Shown in pieces: positions 1 to 5,457 of a stretch of 18,114 nt of DNA; the stretch's first letter is position 1; each line of letters begins with the position of its first letter. The position numbers were made by a program, and so were the translations under genes. Location: assembly GCA_964439815.1 (NCBI GenBank), contig CAYTPO010000082.1, positions 1-18,114 on the forward strand. The letters are read 5' to 3'. This DNA comes from JALSHZ01 sp964439815 (lineage in GTDB: Bacteria > Pseudomonadota > Gammaproteobacteria > UWMA-0217). The notes beneath the pieces are model-generated. The model searched no databases. It worked only from the letters and a program-made list of their open reading frames with translations, and had not been told where the DNA came from.

Positions 1-29
1 GGGGTTGCTTAGCGTTTACCACAGCGCTT

Positions 30-56
30 GGCGCAATACGCTATCGCTATTGCACC
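30..56. repeat. Short imperfect palindrome, GGCGCAATA...TATTGCACC
   Basis: Bases 30-38 (GGCGCAATA) pair with 48-56 (TATTGCACC) with one C/A mismatch, around a CGCTATCGC-like centre. Palindromes of this GGTGCAATA-type are common dispersed intergenic repeats in proteobacteria. That assignment rests on recollection of the motif, since only one copy is visible here. There is no sign that it belongs to a gene. Confidence 0.45.
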
Positions 57-83
57 CTACAACTAAAGTGCCAACCTGCAGCG

Positions 84-148
84 TAGGAGCGGTTTCAACC
101 GCGATTGGCACCATGTCGAAGCGTGGTTCGCGGCTGAAGCCGCTCCTA
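84..148. repeat. REP-like inverted pair (BIME-type element)
   Basis: The left arm at 84-104 begins TAGGAGCGG and the right arm at 128-148 ends CCGCTCCTA. Reverse-complementing the right arm gives the left arm with only two differences in 21 bases. Each arm is itself a small hairpin (GCGGTT-TC-AACCGC and GCGGCT-TC-AGCCGC), and the two differences are a matched pair: T-A in one hairpin is C-G in the other. The core is the classic pseudomonad-type REP sequence. Two REPs in opposite orientation 23 bp apart form a BIME-like unit. A RAYT transposase, the usual mobiliser, is not present in the window. Confidence 0.8.
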
Positions 149-210
149 GAACAGGGAAGAAAGATTTCAGCGATGTCAGGCAATGTCTGGCGAGCCGTAG
201 GATCCTATCC

Positions 211-360
211 CCTTCCAAACGCCCCGTTGGCGTGAGCGACTGCAGGGGTCAATTGCCCACGGACGGGCGATTGAGGTCTGGGCCGCAGGATGCGGCTCCA
301 GACCAACCCCGGAAGGCGGTTGCGACAACGGAAACAGGCGCTTGGGGGGCGCCCTTTTTT
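211..360 (+). ncRNA. Candidate structured non-coding RNA with its own terminator
   Basis: Nested complementary segments form a compact fold. CCTTCC 211-216 pairs with GGAAGG 311-316, and GGGG 245-248 pairs with CCCC 307-310. Inside lies a 10-bp hairpin (249-274, one T-G wobble), directly followed by a 13-bp hairpin (275-304: GGTCTGG-GCCGCA, loop GGA, one bulged T297). This makes a three-way junction with almost no unpaired joining bases. A small CGCC/GGCG hairpin (220-232) sits on the 5' side, and GTTG-CGA-CAAC (319-329) follows. A GC-rich hairpin plus T run ends the element at 360. The wobble pair and the T run both favour plus-strand transcription. I do not recognise it as RNase P, tmRNA, SRP or 6S RNA. 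A structured DNA repeat is the alternative. The promoter is not clear. Confidence 0.45.
337..360 (+). terminator. Possible Rho-independent terminator of the candidate RNA
   Basis: GGCGC 337-341 pairs with GCGCC 349-353 around a 7-nt loop, followed after one C by a run of six to seven T (355-360). It is the only clear stem plus U tract in the left 1 kb. It lies 21 nt after the last helix of the candidate RNA, so the two probably belong together. Confidence 0.5.
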
Positions 361-362
361 GC

Positions 363-394
363 GTTGCATTTTTTGGGCGGGCAAAAAATGCAAC
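363..394. repeat. Perfect 13-bp palindrome with A6/T6 arms
   Basis: GTTGCATTTTTTG (363-375) and CAAAAAATGCAAC (382-394) are exact reverse complements around the 6-nt loop GGCGGG. The T tract is inside the stem, so it can act as a terminator-like hairpin on either strand. It begins 3 bp after the preceding terminator-like stem and could be a second, bidirectional stop or a protein-binding palindrome. Confidence 0.6.
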
Positions 395-401
395 TCGCGC
401 T

Positions 402-429
402 GGGCGATGAGGTCTGGCAAGAATTGCCA
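402..429. repeat. Partial second copy of a candidate-RNA segment, with a hairpin
   Basis: Bases 402-417 (GGGCGATGAGGTCTGG) repeat 265-281 of the candidate RNA with one base deleted. The copy runs straight into TGGCAA-GAA-TTGCCA (415-429), a 6-bp hairpin. In the first copy the same GGTCTGG also starts a hairpin. This suggests a duplicated or decayed structural module. Confidence 0.4.
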
Positions 430-737
430 TCTCTTCAATGCGCGAAACTGATACCACCCAGTCTGCTGAGTGTCGATCCCCGGCACACCCTATATTGAAT
501 CAACTACATCAAAGCCAGTGCCACGCCAGTACACCAATCCTACCTGAAGGGGTTTTGAATTCCTGCAGGCAACTCCGGAAAACTCCCAAAACAACCAATA
601 GCCATTTGTGACTACTGCTTATATGAACTATTCACTGAGTAGTTACTACCACTTTTAGGCTGCTGAAATTTCCTGGGAGCCAGTCGGTCTCCTGGTCGCT
701 CAATACCAGAGTGTTAATGAAATATGAGGACTATAGC
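430..737. other. Stretch without recognisable gene
   Basis: No open frame here has a convincing start, ribosome binding site or protein-like composition. Base composition is mixed and partly A/T rich. The only structure seen is the imperfect palindrome at 626-644. Near 675-687 a GGGAGCCAGTCGG string resembles the start of the repeats at 15023 and 15187. Confidence 0.6.
626..644. repeat. Palindrome of the GAGTAGTTAC motif family, copy 1
   Basis: AACTA 626-630 and TAGTT 640-644 are complementary around TTCACTGAG. The right half, CTGAGTAGTTAC, resembles CCGAGTAGTTAC near 1027 and TTGAGCAGTTAC at 12772-12783, also palindromic there. Three relatives in 18 kb suggest a dispersed short repeat or a binding site. 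Function is unknown. Confidence 0.4.
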
Positions 738-869
738 ATGCAGCATGGACTGCTCTGGATCCCGGAAGAATGGAGCCAGTTGATCATCAAAATCCAGGAG
801 CCTGCCACCACGCTGAGGCCGAGGCTTGCATTGCAATACACTTTTCTCCGGACGATGGGGCTACAATAG
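738..869 (+). CDS. Possible 43-residue small protein, unrecognised
   Basis: An ATG at 738 follows TGAGGA (725-730) with 7-nt spacing, which is a good ribosome binding site. The frame runs 43 codons to TAG at 867-869. The peptide starts MQHGLLWIPEEWSQL and has a mixed, protein-like composition with tryptophans and a basic TLRPRLALQYTFLR stretch near the end. There is no signal peptide or membrane helix. A longer overlapping frame (770-955) in another phase has no ribosome binding site and includes the repeated motif at 873, so I prefer this one. I do not recognise a family, and it could be a remnant. Confidence 0.25.
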   Translation: MQHGLLWIPEEWSQLIIKIQEPATTLRPRLALQYTFLRTMGLQ

Positions 870-872
870 ACG

Positions 873-895
873 TAACCCCGTCTTATTCATGGTGG
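873..895. repeat. Repeated motif with core ACCCCGTCTTATTCA, copy 1
   Basis: This 23-bp stretch matches 4713-4735 at 21 of 23 positions, including the 15-base core ACCCCGTCTTATTCA, and ends in GGTGG in both. The flanks differ. Both copies lie in intergenic DNA in the same orientation. It may be an insertion-sequence end remnant or a short dispersed repeat; no transposase is nearby. Confidence 0.55.
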
Positions 896-949
896 ATCGC
901 GGATCCTGGCGTTGGACTGGTGCGTCTGCGCGCCGCGCTGGAGCGAAAT

Positions 950-967
950 TTGTAGCAATCGCTACAA
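950..967. repeat. Perfect 7-bp inverted repeat TTGTAGC-AATC-GCTACAA
   Basis: TTGTAGC (950-956) and GCTACAA (961-967) are exact complements around a 4-nt loop. It lies 106 bp upstream of the DUF4389 start, between the ACCCCGTCTTATTCA motif and the gene. It could be an operator, a small hairpin in the leader, or part of the same repeat element. No T run follows, so it is not an obvious terminator. Confidence 0.4.
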
Positions 968-1072
968 CTTGAGTGAAGCGCAAGCGCAGGTGTGCCAGAA
1001 CAAGCCAGGGCCGTGATAGGCTGTAGCCGAGTAGTTACCAATAGACTTCATCCTTCAAACCGGGACTTACCG

Positions 1073-1354
1073 ATGGACAAAAATCTTCAACGCAATCTCC
1101 AGCAGGGCAGCACATGGATGAGGATTCTCTATATGGTGCTGTTTGCGTTTATCTACGGTATTGCCGAGATGGTGGTCTTTGGCATTGCCGTGATTCAGGT
1201 ACTGATCAAGCTGGTAACGGGTGACACCAACCCGCAATTGTTGGTGCTGGGTCAGGGGTTGAGCGTATACATCTATCAGATGATGCAGTTTTTCACGTTC
1301 AATACGGAAGAGCGACCCTTCCCCTTTGGACCCTGGCCAGGCAATTCACCGTAG
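1073..1354 (+). CDS. DUF4389 family small membrane protein
   Basis: The 93-residue protein begins MDKNLQRNLQQGSTWMRILY. It has two closely spaced hydrophobic segments (about residues 18-43 and 56-70) and ends with the typical DUF4389 string FNTEERPFPFGPWP. The family is a small inner-membrane protein of unknown function in Gammaproteobacteria. I chose the ATG at 1073 rather than 992: homologues start with this MDxNL-type sequence, and the upstream extension contains the GAGTAGTTAC repeat and no hydrophobic or conserved feature. A weak GGGA lies about 7 nt upstream. The stop is 3 nt before the next start, so the gene is probably cotranscribed with the methyltransferase. Confidence 0.85.
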   Translation: MDKNLQRNLQQGSTWMRILYMVLFAFIYGIAEMVVFGIAVIQVLIKLVTGDTNPQLLVLGQGLSVYIYQMMQFFTFNTEERPFPFGPWPGNSP

Positions 1355-1357
1355 CCG

Positions 1358-2302
1358 ATGAACAGCGAATCCGGGCGGCTGGCAGCCCTGATCGAGCATA
1401 TTCGATTACCCACGCTCCTCACGGGCAAGCCTGAAGCACAGCGCCTCTTTCATGGCCGGGGCCACGCCTTTCCCGGCTTTTCACATATCACCATCGACCA
1501 CTTGCCATCGACTGTACTGATCACGGTTTTCAAGCCGGAGTCCCCTGCCCTGCTGCAGCCGCTGGCAAGCTGGCTGCATGACAAGATCCCCGGTTGTGAA
1601 GCCGTTGTGTTGCAGCACAGGGAACAGCTTTCCGGCCCTATGGAGGTGCTCAGGGGCACGCCACCGGAAACTGCATTTCCTGTGATCGAAAACGGCCTGC
1701 AATACCGGATTCAGCTGGGCAGGAACCGAAATACCGGGTTGTTTCTGGACATGGCCAATGGTCGACGCTGGGTGCGGGAAAACAGCCACGGCAAACGGAT
1801 TCTCAATCTCTTTGCCTACACTTGCGGGTTCTCGGTAGCGGCCATTGCCGGTGGTGCACGCTCAGTCGTCAATATCGACATGAGCAGCCCCGCACTCTCC
1901 ATTGGCCGTGAAAATCACCGCCTGAACAAGCACCCGCTGGAATGCGTGCGCTTCGAGAAACTGGATATCTTCCGATCCTTCGGTCGCATCAGGAAACATG
2001 GTCCGTATGATCTGCTCGTCTGCGATCCCCCGACCCGGCAAAAAGGCAGCGTCGATATCGAGCGCGACTATCCAAAGATACTGCGCCGGTTGTCGCAATT
2101 CATGGCTGCGGAGCGCGATTTGCTCCTCTGTCTGAATGCACCCGAGCTGGGGCGGGATTTTTTACTCGACGCCGTCGCGCGCAATGCGCCACAATATCGC
2201 CATGTCACCGATATCAAGCCCCCGGATGTTTTTGTCGAGGCGCAAGGCAAGGGACTCAAGACCCTGCATTTTCGCGCTCTACCGGCCAACCATTGGGAAT
2301 AG
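1358..2302 (+). CDS. Class I SAM-dependent methyltransferase, RlmI/RlmK-like
   Basis: The 314-residue protein carries a Methyltrans_SAM domain of the type found in 23S rRNA cytosine/guanine methyltransferases RlmI and RlmK. The substrate-domain signature NTGLFLDMANGRR lies at about 125-137, SAM motif I LNLFAYTCGFS at 149-159, the acidic loop NIDMS at 172-176 and the DPPT catalytic loop at 223-226. A complete N-terminal PUA domain, as in E. coli RlmI, is not evident, so it belongs to the shorter relatives seen in many gammaproteobacteria. It probably methylates RNA in the cytoplasm; the exact base is not known. The ribosome binding site is weak, and with only 3 nt after the DUF4389 stop, translation is probably coupled. 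Confidence 0.8.
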   Translation: MNSESGRLAALIEHIRLPTLLTGKPEAQRLFHGRGHAFPGFSHITIDHLPSTVLITVFKPESPALLQPLASWLHDKIPGCEAVVLQHREQLSGPMEVLRGTPPETAFPVIENGLQYRIQLGRNRNTGLFLDMANGRRWVRENSHGKRILNLFAYTCGFSVAAIAGGARSVVNIDMSSPALSIGRENHRLNKHPLECVRFEKLDIFRSFGRIRKHGPYDLLVCDPPTRQKGSVDIERDYPKILRRLSQFMAAERDLLLCLNAPELGRDFLLDAVARNAPQYRHVTDIKPPDVFVEAQGKGLKTLHFRALPANHWE

Positions 2303-2317
2303 TCCACAAGGATCAAT

Positions 2318-3526
2318 GTGATCATTCAAGTCCCCGACAATCTCTCTGCACTGGACAGCCTGCTGCCAGAAGAGCCGCTGCTGATGATGGGTGCCGGTCC
2401 GGTACCCATCCCCCCTCGCGTTGCGGCTGCCAACTCCATAGTTATCAATCATCTGGGTGAGACCATGGCCGAGGTGATCGAGCAGGTAAAGGCGATGTCA
2501 CGCTACGTCTTTCAGACCGAATCACGGCATATTCTGGGTGTTGCCGGCCCGGGATCGGCGGCAATGGAGATGGCCGTGGTCAACCTTGTTGAACCGGGCA
2601 GCAAGGTGCTCAGCGTCTGCAACGGCTTTTTCAGCCAGCGACTGGCAGAGATGGCCGAGCGAACGCAGGCCGATGTGATCTGTCTGGAGATACCCGATCA
2701 CCAAACCACCAGCGTCGAGCTGATTGCCGAGCAGCTGGAAAAACATCACCCGGAAGTGCTGACCATCGTTCAGGGCGAAACCTCCAACACCGTATTCAAC
2801 CGCCATCTGCCGGAGATTTCCTCACTGGCGCATCAATACAATTGCCTGGTCATTGTCGATGCGGTCTGCACACTCAGTACCATGCCTCTGGATATGGATG
2901 AATGGGGTATCGATGCGGTGATTACCGGTGGACAGAAGGGGCTCTCATCGATCCCCGGCGTGTCACTGGTGGCCTTTTCCGATATCGCCTGGTCACTGAT
3001 CAGCGCCAGGCAGGATCAACTGCGGCACTGGTGTCTCGACGCCAAGCTGGCCGATCAGTTCTGGTACAAGAAGTCCTACCACTACACTGCGCCCGTCTCC
3101 GGCATCCTCGCCATGCACGAAGCGCTGCGACTGATCTGCAACGAGACCCTTCCCGCCAGATTCGACCGCCACCTGCGCTGCTCACTGGCGCTGCAGGATG
3201 GCATCGAGGCCATGGGCTTGTCGCTGTATGTCCCGGCAGAGGCACGACTCAACTCCGTGGTAGGTATCAATGTACCGGAGGGTATCGATGCGCCCCGGCT
3301 GCTGAAACACATGTCGGATCGTTACCGGGTGGAGATTTCCGGCTCATTCGGGCCAAATATCGTACGCATCGGACAGATGGGTGAACAGAGTCGAACACAC
3401 AACCTTTTCCGCACCATCCATGCACTGGGTTCAGGAATGAAGGCATTGGGCGTCGATATAGACCTTCCCGCCGGCGTCGCGGCGCTGGAAAGCAGTCTGG
3501 AGCACTTCGAATTCGGCTCGACCTGA
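2318..3526 (+). CDS. Class V aminotransferase, alanine-glyoxylate aminotransferase-like
   Basis: This 402-residue PLP enzyme has the fold-type I, class V pattern. GPVPIPPRV near residue 27 is the usual N-terminal signature, GPGSAAMEMA (77-86) the phosphate-binding region, VDAVCT the region with cofactor-contacting Asp181, and GGQKGLSS the Schiff-base loop with Lys207. Relatives move an amino group from alanine or serine to glyoxylate, or act on ureidoglycine. The substrate cannot be read from sequence. The start is GTG at 2318 with AAGGA six bases upstream; the overlapping ATG at 2316 is followed at once by a stop. The gap to the methyltransferase is 15 bp, so one operon is likely. The C-terminal tail after about residue 375 is longer than usual. 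Confidence 0.85.
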   Translation: MIIQVPDNLSALDSLLPEEPLLMMGAGPVPIPPRVAAANSIVINHLGETMAEVIEQVKAMSRYVFQTESRHILGVAGPGSAAMEMAVVNLVEPGSKVLSVCNGFFSQRLAEMAERTQADVICLEIPDHQTTSVELIAEQLEKHHPEVLTIVQGETSNTVFNRHLPEISSLAHQYNCLVIVDAVCTLSTMPLDMDEWGIDAVITGGQKGLSSIPGVSLVAFSDIAWSLISARQDQLRHWCLDAKLADQFWYKKSYHYTAPVSGILAMHEALRLICNETLPARFDRHLRCSLALQDGIEAMGLSLYVPAEARLNSVVGINVPEGIDAPRLLKHMSDRYRVEISGSFGPNIVRIGQMGEQSRTHNLFRTIHALGSGMKALGVDIDLPAGVAALESSLEHFEFGST

Positions 3527-3689
3527 AAAACCAGCCACACGGCCACAAAAAGAGCCACCACACCCAAAACATGGCACCCCATCCCTGTGCCTGGCTACCG
3601 ATCCATCCCGCATGACCAAGGAAGCAGCGACAAATGACCACCGCCAGCAGGGATAAGGCGGCATTCCCAAACCGGGACAGGTTCAATCC

Positions 3690-4640
3690 TCAGAACCACT
3701 TGCTCAGATAGGGTGTACTGGTCGATCGATCAGTCAATGCCTTGTAGATTTTTCTGACATGCCCCTCTCCATAGACAACCAGTATATTTCTGAAACCTGC
3801 ATTGATTTTGTCATTGATAGTGACCATCAGGTGGTTGTCTCTCACCACATTAAATTCATACGACAGCCTTTCTATTATCGTCGAATGCTCTTCGACGGAT
3901 GGCCTCAGCATCGCCTGATCAAAGGCATCGAGATCCACGGTAGCAACATTCATCCTGTTTCTGTACCACGCTAGCCAGTCATCATAGTCAAATTTGGCGA
4001 TAACACCCAACTGCTGATCAAGATACCGTTTTGTCTGCGCATCCTGCTGCCTGAGCACGTCTTCATTCATTCCGTTTTCGCCATTCAATGACACCGCATT
4101 CCTCACATACCAGAAGGCAATATAATCCTCCAGAGAATAGCCTTTTTGCGTCACGATATAACCGTAGGTATCCAGCGGGGCGGCTTCACCACCACTGAAA
4201 CGAATATCCGCATGCATTGATTTCCCTAACGAGTAGGCATAGTGCATTTCCGTCCTGCACAGGCTGGCCTCTCTCAGACATTCACCCAATGTGGCATAAG
4301 CACTATCAATATCGACTGATGCAGGCGTTCCTTCCAGAATGATCATATCGATGGCATTGGAAGCGATAAGATATCTGACGGTTTTATAGGTATCGCTGGA
4401 TGGCGTGTTGGCATGCAACGAACCCACCATCATCAGATTGGCATCATCGATGCTTGCAGTGATGACATAGGGAGGTGAGTGAAGCCCAATATCGAAATCA
4501 CTCCGTATTTCGATGTGCACTACCGGCTTTTCGATCAATGTCTGAGCAGTCGAGACATCTGTCTGGCCGCCTGATACAGCCTCGGTATTACAGCCACTCA
4601 ATGCCATCATCATGGCCGCTGTCACGATAAAATGTTTCAT
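3690..4640 (-). CDS. Lipoprotein of the TraB/TIKI/ChaN-like superfamily
   Basis: The 316-residue protein starts MKHFIVTAAMMMALSGC, a signal peptide with lipobox LSGC, so Cys17 should be lipidated and the protein anchored to a membrane facing the periplasm. The mature part has the spaced motifs of the TraB/PrgY/TIKI (GumN) and ChaN-like fold: GSLH at 73-76, ILEG at 101-104 and GEGH at 291-294. These residues form the putative metal or catalytic site, and some members are proteases. The substrate is unknown. The gene is visibly richer in A/T than its neighbours and stands alone on the minus strand, convergent with the aminotransferase gene. Recent transfer is possible. AAGGGA lies unusually close to the ATG at 4640, with AGGGA about 11 nt upstream as an alternative. 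Confidence 0.7.
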   Translation of the reverse strand: MKHFIVTAAMMMALSGCNTEAVSGGQTDVSTAQTLIEKPVVHIEIRSDFDIGLHSPPYVITASIDDANLMMVGSLHANTPSSDTYKTVRYLIASNAIDMIILEGTPASVDIDSAYATLGECLREASLCRTEMHYAYSLGKSMHADIRFSGGEAAPLDTYGYIVTQKGYSLEDYIAFWYVRNAVSLNGENGMNEDVLRQQDAQTKRYLDQQLGVIAKFDYDDWLAWYRNRMNVATVDLDAFDQAMLRPSVEEHSTIIERLSYEFNVVRDNHLMVTINDKINAGFRNILVVYGEGHVRKIYKALTDRSTSTPYLSKWF

Positions 4641-4712
4641 TCCCTTGATTGTCCCTGTTCCGTAGGTTGACTACCGGCATCCCGGTGCGGAAAGCTGCCA
4701 GATCACCCACAC

Positions 4713-4735
4713 TTACCCCGTCTTATTCAAGGTGG
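4713..4735. repeat. Repeated motif with core ACCCCGTCTTATTCA, copy 2
   Basis: Matches 873-895 at 21 of 23 positions. It sits in the 148-bp gap between the lipoprotein start and the methyltransferase stop, at the upstream border of the A/T-rich lipoprotein gene. That position fits an element remnant marking an insertion boundary, but no target duplication or transposase is visible. Confidence 0.55.
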
Positions 4736-4788
4736 CGGCTAAAGCCTGTGATAAATGAAAACAATGGCAAACCCTTGACAGTCCCGTT

Positions 4789-5439
4789 TCAGCACTTTCG
4801 CATCAGGTAGACCGTAAAATCGTTTTCCAGATAGCCTTCCACCAGCCGCACCTCATCTGCAAACGTTCGACAGTAGGCGAGGATATCTCCCGGATCAAAC
4901 GATTGCAGATCTCCCCGGCTGGCCGTCCATTCATGCCGGGCATCGAGCAGGTTGAAGGCGGTGGCATAACGACAGGTTCGGTACATTTGCCGAAGGGTCT
5001 CACGGGCATAGTCGCCTCGTTGCGCCGGTGGATCATCCACGACTTCATTGAGCGCACCGGAGAGGAAGACAAAATCATAGCTGCCGGGTTCCGGGGCAAG
5101 ATCAAAAAGGTCGCCCTGCCCTACCCTGATTCCCGGTACCTGATAACCCGCACTGCGCACCATGTCCGGCGAGAGGTCGATACCGTGATAGTCGACAGCG
5201 ATTCTCCGATCATCCAGATACTGCTTCAGATCGCCAAAGCCACAGCCCACATCCAGAAGACTGGGGCAGGACGTTGCCGGGGTCACGCGCTGCATCACGC
5301 CGGCCAGAACCTCGAATCGCCGGTACTGGATCTCCCGACTGCTCCAGAACAGCGCATTGGGCCGGTAGCCGTGGCGTGCAATGGCATTGCGGTGGCGGGT
5401 GATGATCCGCTGGCGTTGCCTGTCATTCAGGCGGCTCAT
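4789..5439 (-). CDS. Class I SAM-dependent methyltransferase, partner of radical SAM gene
   Basis: The 216-residue protein has SAM-binding motif I LLDVGCGFGDL at 61-71 and motif II GIDLSPDM at 86-93, the typical Rossmann methyltransferase fold, with FVFLSGALNEV near 128 as the post-motif strand. The N-terminal 55 residues are basic and helical (RQRQRIITRHRNAIARHGY). The substrate is unknown and no membrane segment is seen. The start ATG at 5439 has a strong GGGGAGGG site about 7 nt upstream. It lies 18 nt after the radical SAM stop on the same strand, so the two are almost certainly cotranscribed and may act on the same molecule. Confidence 0.8.
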   Translation of the reverse strand: MSRLNDRQRQRIITRHRNAIARHGYRPNALFWSSREIQYRRFEVLAGVMQRVTPATSCPSLLDVGCGFGDLKQYLDDRRIAVDYHGIDLSPDMVRSAGYQVPGIRVGQGDLFDLAPEPGSYDFVFLSGALNEVVDDPPAQRGDYARETLRQMYRTCRYATAFNLLDARHEWTASRGDLQSFDPGDILAYCRTFADEVRLVEGYLENDFTVYLMRKC

Positions 5440-5457
5440 ACCGTGCCCTCCCCTGCT

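Noticed and set aside
176..498. Overlapping frames of 88-93 codons on both strands
   Set aside because: They lie over the structured RNA candidate and the perfect palindrome, have Pro/Arg-rich compositions typical of shadow frames, and lack good ribosome binding sites.
770..955. 61-codon plus-strand frame
   Set aside because: It has no ribosome binding site, overlaps the better-supported 738-869 frame, and runs through the ACCCCGTCTTATTCA repeat.
3267..3686. Hydrophobic minus-strand frame running into the aminotransferase gene
   Set aside because: It starts with TTG without a ribosome binding site, its hydrophobic part is only about 50 residues in the intergenic DNA, and the rest is antisense to a well-supported gene.
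3660..3700. tRNA T-arm-like string GGTTCAATCC
   Set aside because: No acceptor stem, D-arm or anticodon arm can be drawn around it.
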